Source of the DNA: Marinibium conchae
GTDB taxonomy: Bacteria; Pseudomonadota; Gammaproteobacteria; Enterobacterales; Alteromonadaceae
Direction of reading: 5' to 3'
DNA: 64,000 bases
Assembly: GCF_015595035.1 (NCBI RefSeq)
Contig: NZ_JADNRN010000001.1
Location: 124,001 to 188,000 of the forward strand
Shown piece by piece: positions 10,941 to 19,075 of this stretch. Position 1 is the stretch's first letter, and the number at the start of each line of letters is the position of its first letter. Under the pieces are notes generated by a model. The model worked only from the letters and a program-made list of their open reading frames with translations, was not told the origin of the DNA and did no database searches. The position numbers and the translations under genes are program-made.

Positions 10941-12242
10941 ATGATAAAACGCACTCTAAAAATTGCTACTTTTACCCTGCTTTTATTAGTGGTTGTGTTT
11001 GTGGCCTTGATTATTGACATCTCGCCGACGGTTGAGCGTCAAGCTCATGAGCAGGTGGAGAATGCTGAAGATGTGAACTCGCTAATAAGTCAACTGAGAG
11101 GCGGGCTGAAACAGCGATATTCTACACAGCGTATTGATATAACCCTCAATCAAGCCGAAAGCCTTATTGGTTTTGCTCAGCGGGCGCTTCCGAATTTGGC
11201 AGCGGAAATTAACTTGTCGGATGGACTTGCTTCCATAAACATGTCATATAAATTGCCTTCATACCTTTTCGGGACACACCTCAATATTTCCGTAGAGACA
11301 ATTAGTAGCGAATCTCTTGTCGTGAAATCTGTTAGTGTGGGAGACATTTCCCTTCCAGGTGCGTGGGCCTTGTCGTGGGCTGAGTCTGCAGCAAACTCTT
11401 ATACAGAGAGTGAAATAGCGACCGTGGCTATTTCACAAGTATCGAAGGTTACAATATCCTCCAATAATATAAATGTGGTCGTTAATCCAATAGATACTTT
11501 CTTAAAAGAACTTAAAAGTATTAGGGTTAGCGGCAAAGATGAGATGGATGAATTACTTCGAATTAAAACTGCGCATTACTTGCGATTATTAATAGACTTG
11601 AAAGCTCCTGCTAACCTTAATGCGGACACGTCCCTTAGCTATTATTTGCATCACTTAATGAAGGAGGCAAAATATCTCAGCCAAGACCCAGAGGGTGGTC
11701 AATTGAGTTCGGCGACATTAGAAAATGAGGCTGCAATATATGCCCTAGGAATTTACGCTGGCCATCGGCGTTTTTCTTCTTTAGTTGGGGATTTATCATT
11801 TGCGGTTGGCGATTCAACTTTTAAGCAAGTTCAACCTGTTTTAGCTGGGCGTAAGGATCTAAGTTTGCACTTTATATTTTCTGCTGTCATAAAGCTGATG
11901 TCTCAGCAAGACATTAGTAACGCAGTTGGTGAGTTCAAAGAGTTAATGGATAGGGGGGAAGGTGGCTCAGGCTATAGCTTTGTGGACCTTGCTGCTGATA
12001 TGGCGGGAGCGAATTTCGCCGCACTTGCCGTTAATCCTCACACCGCATTGCAAGTTCAAAACATAATGTCTCTTGACGCGAATGAACTCTTGTTTTTCCC
12101 TGCAATTGACGAGCTAGAGGAGGGCATGGATAAAACTGAATTTCGTCAAAAATATAGTAATATTGAGAGTGATAGCTATAAACGTGTTGTTAACGAGATA
12201 GACGCCAGAATAAAAATGTTGCCTTTGGGTTCCGCGCCTTAA
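10941..12242 (+). CDS. membrane-anchored protein of unknown function downstream of parE
   Basis: I do not recognise this 433-residue protein. A single N-terminal hydrophobic helix (about residues 8-27, LKIATFTLLLLVVVFVALII) follows a basic MIKRTLK, so it is probably tethered in the inner membrane with most of the chain in the periplasm. The body has no cysteine pairs or obvious catalytic motifs. The first half is beta-rich with repeated Ser/Val patches; the second half is more helical (around 200-400). It starts 15 bases after parE and is probably co-transcribed. One copy of the GGACACACC word (11272) is read as Gly-Thr-His. It ends five bases before the convergent transposase gene. Confidence 0.75.
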   Translation: MIKRTLKIATFTLLLLVVVFVALIIDISPTVERQAHEQVENAEDVNSLISQLRGGLKQRYSTQRIDITLNQAESLIGFAQRALPNLAAEINLSDGLASINMSYKLPSYLFGTHLNISVETISSESLVVKSVSVGDISLPGAWALSWAESAANSYTESEIATVAISQVSKVTISSNNINVVVNPIDTFLKELKSIRVSGKDEMDELLRIKTAHYLRLLIDLKAPANLNADTSLSYYLHHLMKEAKYLSQDPEGGQLSSATLENEAAIYALGIYAGHRRFSSLVGDLSFAVGDSTFKQVQPVLAGRKDLSLHFIFSAVIKLMSQQDISNAVGEFKELMDRGEGGSGYSFVDLAADMAGANFAALAVNPHTALQVQNIMSLDANELLFFPAIDELEEGMDKTEFRQKYSNIESDSYKRVVNEIDARIKMLPLGSAP

Positions 12243-12247
12243 TTATT

Positions 12248-13213
12248 TCATGGAAAAAGTCTTGTTGCGTTTCCCACACCTTTAATTCTCTTCTGGTTTA
12301 TTCTATTTTTAAAAGCAATTAATGAATCAGCATTTCCTGCTACAAAGCCGAAAGCTTCTTCAAAACCAATACAAAGTTCTTCCCAGGCGCTAGGTGCAAT
12401 ACCAAATTTTGCTAATGAAAAAGAGGCTACATTTTTGCCTGATGTACCTATGGTTTTAGATGTCTGCTCAACCAATTCCAGATAGGAAAATAAATCGAAA
12501 GGGAGATGTTTACCGAATTGTTCTCTCTTTGTCTTGAACGGGAGGAGTTCAAAGGGTTGTTTTCCTATCCGAGCTTCTATAAGCCTCTTTCTAATGCTTG
12601 TATACTCTGAGTTTGAAAGCGATGATGATGCGCCGACTCTTAATGGATTTAGTTCAACATACACCATGCATGCGATAAGAGCCTTTTCGTCGAGTAAGGC
12701 CTGAGACTTGAACCTAGCTTCCCAAAATTTTCCTTTGCAGTCGTCTTCCTTATTTGCTCGTGTTGCAATTTCTTGATTAAGCTCTTTCATGAATGTACTG
12801 ATACAACTTAGTGATTTTCGACGTCGCATTATTTCTTTTTTAACAGATGCTCGGCCTAAATCAGTAAGGCCTTCTTCGCCATATCGTAGGTAGTGAGTTT
12901 CTTCAGCGGTAAGTTTGTGTATTGCTCCCCATCTTCTAAGAACCTCAATATTTGAGAGCGTTTCAGCTCTACTGTCATCGACAAATAGCACCAGATGAGT
13001 GTGATTTTGCATGATTGCGTATGCACAAACATCGATGGTAAAAAGCCTGGTTAGCATTATAATGCGAGCTTCTATCCAGTCCCTTCGATGTTCATAATTT
13101 TTTCCTGTGGCAAAGTCCTTTCCGCACAAGAATGCCCGTCTGACACACCGCGTCATGCAATGATAGTACTTAGTTTGTGACAAAATAACTTGCTTTTTTC
13201 TCGGTGTGGCCAT
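12248..13213 (-). mobile_element. IS200-like / REP-associated tyrosine transposase (Y1 HUH family)
   Basis: Single-strand DNA transposase-like protein of 321 residues, belonging to the longer subfamily of REP-associated transposases. The N-terminal YYHCMTRCVRRAFLCG motif and the HUH metal-binding pair H71/H73 in MQNHTHLVLFVDD are clear. Further on come GKFWEARFKSQALLDEKAL and VELNPLRVG. I could not place the catalytic tyrosine with confidence. There is a single complete frame with no target-site duplication or terminal inverted repeats that I can see, as expected for domesticated RAYTs. The upstream flank holds an inverted repeat whose left arm, GGACACGCC then AAATTGG, is one base from the word repeated throughout this window. 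A role in spreading that word is inference. Confidence 0.85.
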
Positions 13214-13327
13214 TACTCATTCCTTTATTTGGCTATATGTCGATAGTAAAGGATGAGTATTAATATTCTAACTGTCGGGCAGTACAGTTTTGGCATTAGC
13301 TTAACCTCTCTGTGGAAACCCTTCTGT

Positions 13328-13380
13328 GGACACGCCAAATTGGCTTAAGAGGGTAAATCTCAAAAATGTCCTTTGGCGTC
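13328..13380. repeat. imperfect inverted repeat upstream of the transposase gene
   Basis: GGACACGCCAAA (13328-13339) faces TTTGGCGTC (13372-13380), separated by about 32 bases. The left arm continues into TTGG, so it matches the window-wide GGACACACC + AAATTG pattern with one change. This is a candidate REP-like site of the adjacent transposase. Confidence 0.5.
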
Positions 13381-13412
13381 GGGAAAAGAGTGCTAGTTCT
13401 GAAAAAAGTGAA

Positions 13413-13715
13413 TTACAGAGTCGATTTGAATTTGTCTAAGGTAAGGAACATGCTTTGAATTTTTTGAATAATAACTTGAAGTTGTTCAGTATCAACTGCA
13501 CCGCCTTTCTCAAATTCAGTAATATCTTCCGCTAGCTCTTCAACATAGGGGTAGAAGCGTTTTTTTCTGGCTGAGAACAAAGAATCATCGCCAAAAATTA
13601 CGGTAAATTTACCCTTGTTTGCTTTTTGGAGTTGATCGAGGGCTTTGTCTGCATCCAATGACTTTCTATAAATTAGCTGCATGTTTTCAGTGATTTTTGG
13701 GAGGATATCTTCCAT
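13413..13715 (-). CDS. small alpha-helical hypothetical protein
   Basis: Not recognised. 100 residues, mostly helical and charged, with no signal peptide or membrane segment (MEDILPKITENMQLIYRKSL at the start; a C-terminal helix VIIQKIQSMFLTLDKFKS). It lies divergently beside the YjfB-like motility gene across about 100 bases, which hints at a motility or surface context, but nothing in the sequence proves it. Base use looks like that of its neighbours, and the start has reasonable spacing from an A-rich upstream segment. It is probably a real gene. Confidence 0.65.
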   Translation of the reverse strand: MEDILPKITENMQLIYRKSLDADKALDQLQKANKGKFTVIFGDDSLFSARKKRFYPYVEELAEDITEFEKGGAVDTEQLQVIIQKIQSMFLTLDKFKSTL

Positions 13716-13817
13716 TTTATTTCTCTATTCTGTTAAAGACTCTGGCACGCTAGCCGATATAAAGTTGTGCAATTGTGCACATTTTAATTGTTGCTACAAG
13801 CAATATAAGGAAATGGT

Positions 13818-14000
13818 ATGGATATTTCAGGTGCAGGCACCTCTGGTGTATCCGGTGCGTTGGAGATCAAGTCGGCACAGTTGGCCAAAAACCAAATTGA
13901 GCAAGAAGGTCAAGCTGCGCTTCAGTTGCTAGAAGCAGCCGACGTACCACAACAATCTGCGAACTCAAACTTAGGGTCAATTATTAATACCTATGCCTAG
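13818..14000 (+). CDS. YjfB-like putative motility protein
   Basis: 60-residue protein of the short YjfB family annotated as putative motility proteins. The family pattern is visible: an MDIS start, a Gln/Ala-rich central helix (SAQLAKNQIEQEGQAALQLLEAA), and a short polar tail ending [17 protein letters not shown] sits five to ten bases before ATG 13818. A longer frame starting at 13681 overlaps it but is not conserved-looking. The stop codon overlaps the stop of the convergent epmB by a few bases (shared CTAG). Function in flagellar motility is inferred from the family only; no flagellar genes lie nearby. Confidence 0.65.
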   Translation: MDISGAGTSGVSGALEIKSAQLAKNQIEQEGQAALQLLEAADVPQQSANSNLGSIINTYA

Positions 14001-15034
14001 GGTTGTAGATTGAGATCTATCGGCGTTTTGCTGGGTTGTCCACCGATTTCTCTAACGAGTTTCGGGACAAGAAATCCCGGCAATCGCTTTATTAGCTCTT
14101 GCATCACTGCGACCGCGTCGGCCTCACTTACTTCAAAATGAGCCGAGCCTTTTACTCTATCGAGTAAGTGGAGGTAATACGGCAGCACACCAAACTCAAA
14201 AAGCTTTTCACTCAAATTCTCTAGAGTACTTACACTATCGTTAACGCCTTTAAGAAACACAGCTTGATTTAGCAGTGTTACGTTGTTTTTCTTTAAGCTC
14301 TGGCATTTGTGAAACAGCTTACCGCTGAGTTCATTGGGGTGATTTATATGCAGCACCATTACTTTTTGTAGTTTGCTGGCGGTCATGATGTCAATAAAAT
14401 CATTATCGATGCGATTTGGAATGACGACCGGCAGCCGTGTATGGATCCGTAATCGCTTCACATGCTCTATATTTTCTAATTTACTGATGACCCACTGAAG
14501 ATGCTCATTTTTTGCCATCAAGGGATCGCCGCCCGAAAATATCACTTCGTTTATGGATTTGGCCTGTCCAATGTACGACAAGGCTTCTTCCATCGACTTT
14601 CTATTAAGCGTATTTTCGCTGTAAGGGAACTCTCTACGAAAACAATATCTGCAATTTACTGCGCAGCCAGTTTTTATCATCAATAAGGCTCTGTTGCTGT
14701 ATTTGTGTAAAAGCCCAGTAACAGCATTTCCTTGCTCAAGAAGTGGGTCGGATACGAAACCAGGTGTGTCCTCATACTCATCAATTAGAGGTAACACCTG
14801 TTTCAATAGAGGGTCATTAATATTTCCCTTCTCCATAAGCGTTGCGAAATGGTGAGGAACCCTCATGGCAAACAATTTGCGAGCCGCTGTATGTTTTTTG
14901 GCAATTTGAAGGTCAAGTTCTAGAAAATCAAACAAAGATTCCAATGTAGTAAAGCAATTTGACAATTCTTTTTGCCAGTTAGACTCTACAGCGATAAGAT
15001 TTTTAGGTATTATTTGGTTCACAGATATGCTCAT
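13997..15034 (-). CDS. epmB: EF-P (R)-beta-lysine pathway lysine 2,3-aminomutase
   Basis: Radical SAM, PLP-dependent enzyme that converts L-lysine to (R)-beta-lysine, the group attached to elongation factor P. It has 345 residues, the length of E. coli EpmB (shorter than clostridial KamA). The iron-sulphur cysteines are C124, C128 and C131 in [26 protein letters not shown] follows, and the C-terminal [21 protein letters not shown] is typical. It is divergent from efp with only 20 bases between the start codons, so the promoters must overlap. One copy of GGACACACC (14763, minus strand) is read as Asp-Thr-Pro. Confidence 0.96.
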   Translation of the reverse strand: MSISVNQIIPKNLIAVESNWQKELSNCFTTLESLFDFLELDLQIAKKHTAARKLFAMRVPHHFATLMEKGNINDPLLKQVLPLIDEYEDTPGFVSDPLLEQGNAVTGLLHKYSNRALLMIKTGCAVNCRYCFRREFPYSENTLNRKSMEEALSYIGQAKSINEVIFSGGDPLMAKNEHLQWVISKLENIEHVKRLRIHTRLPVVIPNRIDNDFIDIMTASKLQKVMVLHINHPNELSGKLFHKCQSLKKNNVTLLNQAVFLKGVNDSVSTLENLSEKLFEFGVLPYYLHLLDRVKGSAHFEVSEADAVAVMQELIKRLPGFLVPKLVREIGGQPSKTPIDLNLQP

Positions 15035-15054
15035 TTTTAAACTTAAGAGGAAAT

Positions 15055-15624
15055 ATGGCTAATTTCAGCACAAACGAATTCAAAGCGGGCTTAAAGATAA
15101 TGCTCGATGGCGAACCTTGCAACATTCTTGAGAATGAATACGTCAAACCAGGCAAGGGCCAAGCATTTAATCGTGTTAAAATTCGCAAGTTAATCTCAAA
15201 TAAAGTGCTTGAAAAAACCTTCCGTTCAGGTGAATCAGTAGAAGGTGCTGACGTGCTTGATATAGAGCTATCTTACCTCTATTCCGATGGCGAGTTTTGG
15301 CATTTTATGAATAATGAAACTTTTGAACAAATTGCCGCGGATGAAAAAGCACTCGGTGATAGTATTAAATGGCTAGTAGAGAATGACCTTTGTACTATTA
15401 CCTTATGGAACGGGACACCTATTTCTGTGACTCCGCCCAACTTTGTCGAACTTGAGATTGCTGAAACTGACCCAGGTCTGAAAGGCGATACAGCGGGTAC
15501 AGGTGGGAAACCAGCAACCCTAACAACGGGTGCGGTTGTACGAGTTCCCTTGTTTGTGCAAACCGGTGAAGTGATAAAAGTTGACACACGAAGCGGAGAG
15601 TATGCTTCGAGGGCTCAAAAGTAA
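15055..15624 (+). CDS. efp: translation elongation factor P
   Basis: Relieves ribosome stalling at polyproline stretches. 189 residues with three beta-barrel domains. The modification site is Lys34 in [12 protein letters not shown], the same position as in E. coli, and the invariant C-terminal [12 protein letters not shown] is present. It lies between the genes of the two enzymes that lysylate it, epmB (divergent) and epmA (33 bases downstream, same strand). AAGAGGAAAT before ATG 15055 is a good ribosome binding site. Confidence 0.98.
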   Translation: MANFSTNEFKAGLKIMLDGEPCNILENEYVKPGKGQAFNRVKIRKLISNKVLEKTFRSGESVEGADVLDIELSYLYSDGEFWHFMNNETFEQIAADEKALGDSIKWLVENDLCTITLWNGTPISVTPPNFVELEIAETDPGLKGDTAGTGGKPATLTTGAVVRVPLFVQTGEVIKVDTRSGEYASRAQK

Positions 15625-15657
15625 TCGCGTTAGTGATTTCGCGGTCATGCCGAGCCA

Positions 15658-16659
15658 ATGATGACAGATAAACCCGACTGGCGGCCCAGTGCTAACATCG
15701 CGAATAATAAAATGAAAAACGAAGTACTCCATCAAATTAGGCAGTACTTCGAATTTCATAATGTACTCGAAGTGGACACACCCATATTGGGAAGATCTAC
15801 TATTACAGACGTCCATCTTGATGCGATGTCGACTGTTCATACAAATCCGCTTTCCACTCAAAAAACTCAAATGTATCTTCAGACTTCCCCTGAATATTTT
15901 ATGAAGCGGTTGTTATGCTCTGGCTATCCGTCTATTTTTCAAATTGCAAAATGCTTTCGCGATGATGAAGTGGGGACACACCACAATCCGGAATTTACGA
16001 TGCTGGAGTGGTATCGATTAGATTTTGCGATGGAAGAACTTATTCACGACGTAGAGTCAATATTGCGACTCACTTTAGGGGTTGATGGTATTGAAGCGCT
16101 TTCTTATCAAGAAGCGTTTAGCAAATATTTGTCGATAGACGTATTCGGTGTGTCCCTTTTGGAGCTAATGGAATTTTGCGAACAACAGGGTTTTGAGCAC
16201 TATGTGAACAGTGTTAAACAAATTGGTGATGACGATTCTCGTAAAGATATGTTATTGCAGCTTCTTTTCAGTGAGAGAATTGAAGCGAAAATTGGCAATA
16301 TCTTGCCAACGGTCATAACTCATTTCCCTGCCAGTCAGGCTTCGCTCGCAAAGCTGAATATGGCTGACTCTAGGGTTGCCCAACGCTTCGAGGTTTATTA
16401 CCGAGGTATGGAGCTTGCAAATGGCTTTGAAGAGCTCGGTTGTGAACGAGACTTACGAACAAGGTTTGAACGCGATAACATACAAAGGTCCTGTTTAGGG
16501 AAAGCTACACGGGATTTAGATGAAAAGTTTCTTCAGGCTCACTCATACGGCTTGCCAGCTTGCTCTGGAGTGGCATTAGGTATCGATCGGCTACTCATGA
16601 TTAAGAGTGGCGCCAGTGATATTGGTGAAGTTCAAACCTTTTCTTACGAGCGAGTCTAG
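15658..16659 (+). CDS. epmA: EF-P--(R)-beta-lysine ligase (GenX/PoxA)
   Basis: Class II lysyl-tRNA synthetase paralogue that attaches beta-lysine to Lys34 of EF-P. 333 residues, lacking the anticodon-binding domain of LysRS. Motif 2 (KCFRDDEVGTHHNPEFTMLEWYR) and motif 3 (GVALGIDRLLM) are both intact. ELANGFEELGCERD is the conserved segment that binds the amino-acid side. ATG 15658 and 15661 are adjacent; either may start translation. Three exact copies of the GGACACACC word fall in this gene (15774 and 15974 in one orientation, 16147 in the other), giving Asp-Thr-Pro, Gly-Thr-His and Gly-Val-Ser, so the constraint is not on the protein. Confidence 0.96.
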   Translation: MMTDKPDWRPSANIANNKMKNEVLHQIRQYFEFHNVLEVDTPILGRSTITDVHLDAMSTVHTNPLSTQKTQMYLQTSPEYFMKRLLCSGYPSIFQIAKCFRDDEVGTHHNPEFTMLEWYRLDFAMEELIHDVESILRLTLGVDGIEALSYQEAFSKYLSIDVFGVSLLELMEFCEQQGFEHYVNSVKQIGDDDSRKDMLLQLLFSERIEAKIGNILPTVITHFPASQASLAKLNMADSRVAQRFEVYYRGMELANGFEELGCERDLRTRFERDNIQRSCLGKATRDLDEKFLQAHSYGLPACSGVALGIDRLLMIKSGASDIGEVQTFSYERV

Positions 16660-16669
16660 AGTTAAACAA

Positions 16670-17290
16670 ATGACACATAAGCTAGATTGGCTCCATCAAT
16701 GCGACAAGGAATATATCGTATTAGCATATGGTAGTCTGCTCAATAGAGCTAGCAGAGAACAGCATAATGACGTTTACGCTGATGGTCTAGGCGTTATGGT
16801 GCAAGGATGGGAAAGGAGTTGGATTACTCGTTCTGAATCAGAGAAGCAAAGCTATGTGGGTGCTCGGCCCAATATTTCGATATCTCTGAGTGCATTAGCT
16901 CTCCCCATGATGATAGATGAAAAGTTGGTGGCGCGAGAAAAGGATTATCGATTTACCGAGGTTGATTTCTCTTGTCTGCACTTTGATACAAGTCTCCCTC
17001 AACACTTACGCGCCGAACTTTCTAAAAAGAAATTTGTTATCTGTGAAAGTTTACTACGCCATGAACCAAACCATTCATACCCCGTCAATCAGAGCTATAT
17101 CGATACTTGTTTAGCTGGCGCGATTGAGTCAGGTGGTCAAAAATTTGCTGAGCGCTTTGTAGAGACAAGCTCGGGGTGGGACAGTCTATATATCGTAAAT
17201 GACAGGCACGCCCCTATGTACCCTCGATTCGCATCGCTAAGTAAGCGCCTTCATAATACTATCGATATGCTGCTACAAAATTATCGATAG
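16670..17290 (+). CDS. gamma-glutamylcyclotransferase-fold protein
   Basis: 206-residue soluble protein. The segment YIVLAYGSLLNRASRE near the N-terminus is the YGSL signature of the gamma-glutamylcyclotransferase (AIG2/GGCT) fold, which binds gamma-glutamyl substrates. The rest is divergent and I cannot point to the catalytic acid with certainty. The open frame extends upstream into epmA, but ATG 16670, ten bases after the epmA stop, gives the natural start MTHKLDWLHQ. It is probably co-transcribed with epmA. The substrate is unknown. Confidence 0.65.
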   Translation: MTHKLDWLHQCDKEYIVLAYGSLLNRASREQHNDVYADGLGVMVQGWERSWITRSESEKQSYVGARPNISISLSALALPMMIDEKLVAREKDYRFTEVDFSCLHFDTSLPQHLRAELSKKKFVICESLLRHEPNHSYPVNQSYIDTCLAGAIESGGQKFAERFVETSSGWDSLYIVNDRHAPMYPRFASLSKRLHNTIDMLLQNYR

Positions 17291-17409
17291 TTCGACGGCG
17301 CATTATCTGTAAAAGCTCATTGCTATTGTTGAAAGGCTAAAAGGAATGATGCTTTGATTAGACTCACTAGTCTTTATAACTATCTATGGCTTTGGTAAAT
17401 CGTTGGTTT

Positions 17410-17470
17410 GGACACACCAATTTCCAATTAATTAGTTAAAAACGATAATTTCTGATAATTGGGTGTGTCC
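17410..17470. repeat. inverted pair of GGACACACC words between convergent genes
   Basis: GGACACACCAATT starts at 17410 and AATTGGGTGTGTCC ends at 17470, an inverted repeat with an AT-rich loop of about 35 bases. It lies between the 3' ends of the GGCT-fold gene and the aldehyde dehydrogenase gene. Uptake-sequence pairs in Haemophilus occupy similar positions. There is no T-run directly after the stem. Confidence 0.75.
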
Positions 17471-17502
17471 TAATAACCTAGTTCGCTAGTCTGTTTGACC
17501 AG

Positions 17503-18939
17503 CTACTGTGGTGTTCGAAGTACCATTAATCTGATTTCAGTCATATCTTCAATTGCAAACTTAATACCTTCTCTACCCAGACCGGATTCCTTTACACCAC
17601 CATAAGGCATATTGTCGACGCGCCAGCTCGGTACATCTCCTATCACGACTCCGCCAACATCCAGCGTGTCCCAAGCTTGGTATGCTTTATAAATGTCACG
17701 TGTAAAAATACCAGCCTGAAGGCCAAATTGACTATCGTTAACTAAATGTAACGCTTCCTCAAAATCACTGAATTTGCTAATGACTGAGACCGGACCAAAA
17801 GCTTCTTCAGCATTAATATCACTGTCTGATGGTACATCCTCCAGCAGAGTCGCTTGCAGCATCAATCCATCTCTTTTACCACCGCAAAGAAGCTTGGCTC
17901 CTGCATCGACGGCTGATTTTATCCAGCTCTCTAGTCTTTTTGCTTCTGACTCAGAAATCATGGGGCCAATAAAAGTATCTTCGTTGAGCGGGTCGCCATG
18001 CACTAAATTAGCCACCTTCTCTACGTATTTAGCTTTGAACTCCTCATAAACGGCATCGTGGATATAAATTCGCTGAACACTTATACAGCTTTGTCCTGAT
18101 TGGTAATAAGCACCAAACACTATTCTTTCTACAGCGTCATCTATGTCAGCGTCGTGATCGACAATACAACCCGCGTTGCCACCAAGTTCTAAAATGACCG
18201 GCTTTTTACCGGCTTTAGCCTTTAATTCCCAACCAACACTCGGTGAGCCTGTGAAACTTAGTAGCTTAAACCTATCATCTGTCGTGAAAAGGTCAGCACC
18301 ATCTCTGCTGCAGGGTAGGATAGAGAAAGCTCCTTCTGGTAAATCGGTTTCTGCTAATATATCGCCAATAATAAGAGCGCCAATTGGCGTCCTACTAGCA
18401 GGTTTTAACACAAACGCACAACCTGCCGCTATTGCCGGTGCTATTTTGTGGGCCGCTAAATTTAATGGAAAATTAAATGGTGAAATAAAAGAACAGGGTC
18501 CGATAGGCACTTTTTTATATTGACCTTGGTAACCTTTGGCGCGCTCAGTTATTTCTAGATTCATTACTTCGCCTTCGATTCTTACCGATTCTTCCGCAGC
18601 AATCTTAAAAGTGTCAATGAGGCGAGTAACTTCACCTCGGGCATCTTTTATTGGTTTTCCTGCTTCAATACAAAGTGCATATGCCAGTTCGTCGTATCTC
18701 TCTCGAAAACGATTAACACAGTGTTCCAGGATTTCTTGTCGCTTAAATGCTGGCATCTTATTTAGCACTTTTTGGCTATTTTCTGCAGCTTCAATTGCTT
18801 TATCAATGATTTCAGCATCAGCTAAAGCTACTCTGGTGGCAATGTCACCGGTATATTTGTTTGTAACATCTAGGTCTTCGTTTGCGTAAATGGCTTTATT
18901 TGCCAAATAGTATGGGTAATGCTTGGCTAATTTTTTCAT
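17503..18939 (-). CDS. NAD(P)-dependent aldehyde dehydrogenase family protein
   Basis: Oxidises an aldehyde to the acid; 478 residues from ATG 18939. The general base E251 lies in ELGGN (251-255) and the nucleophile C285 in SGQSCISVQR. The Rossmann-fold SFTGSPSVG (228-236) and the C-terminal MPYGGVKESGLGREG are also present. The frame is open to 19041, but AAGGAAG just before 18939 and homologue-like length favour the shorter start; the extra 34 codons are made of the repeated-word region. Motifs resemble lactaldehyde/semialdehyde-type subfamilies; the substrate is not decidable. It follows the acetolactate-synthase-like gene on the same strand, suggesting a joint pathway. Confidence 0.88.
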   Translation of the reverse strand: MKKLAKHYPYYLANKAIYANEDLDVTNKYTGDIATRVALADAEIIDKAIEAAENSQKVLNKMPAFKRQEILEHCVNRFRERYDELAYALCIEAGKPIKDARGEVTRLIDTFKIAAEESVRIEGEVMNLEITERAKGYQGQYKKVPIGPCSFISPFNFPLNLAAHKIAPAIAAGCAFVLKPASRTPIGALIIGDILAETDLPEGAFSILPCSRDGADLFTTDDRFKLLSFTGSPSVGWELKAKAGKKPVILELGGNAGCIVDHDADIDDAVERIVFGAYYQSGQSCISVQRIYIHDAVYEEFKAKYVEKVANLVHGDPLNEDTFIGPMISESEAKRLESWIKSAVDAGAKLLCGGKRDGLMLQATLLEDVPSDSDINAEEAFGPVSVISKFSDFEEALHLVNDSQFGLQAGIFTRDIYKAYQAWDTLDVGGVVIGDVPSWRVDNMPYGGVKESGLGREGIKFAIEDMTEIRLMVLRTPQ

Positions 18940-19015
18940 TGTTTCTTCCTTATTCAGACACACCAATTTAAGAACAGTCTCAAAACGTGAGCGCACTACA
19001 TACACATCAAAAACA

Positions 19016-19061
19016 CAATGTGGTGTGTCCTCGTAGTGCAATTTGGTGTGTCCTAGTAGTG
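19016..19061 (-). repeat. tandem 23-base direct repeat containing the GGTGTGTCC word
   Basis: Two abutting 23-base units (19016-19038 and 19039-19061) each begin CAATNTGGTGTGTCC and end TAGTG; they differ at only two positions. The word copies are at 19022 and 19045. A degenerate opposite-facing copy (AGACACACC then AATTT) lies near 18957-18965, so the 136-base gap between the ALS-like and aldehyde dehydrogenase genes is mostly made of this element. Confidence 0.8.
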
Positions 19062-19075
19062 TGCTCTCACAATAG

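Noticed and set aside
13681-13932. 83-codon open frame overlapping the YjfB-like gene
   Set aside because: Different frame, no ribosome binding site, and the YjfB-like frame has both a family pattern and AAGGAA before its ATG.
17410-17470. Inverted word pair as a classical Rho-independent terminator
   Set aside because: Loop is about 35 bases and no T-run follows on either strand.
18940-19041. 34-codon N-terminal extension of the aldehyde dehydrogenase
   Set aside because: A good ribosome binding site precedes ATG 18939, and the extension is translated repeat sequence with no family resemblance.
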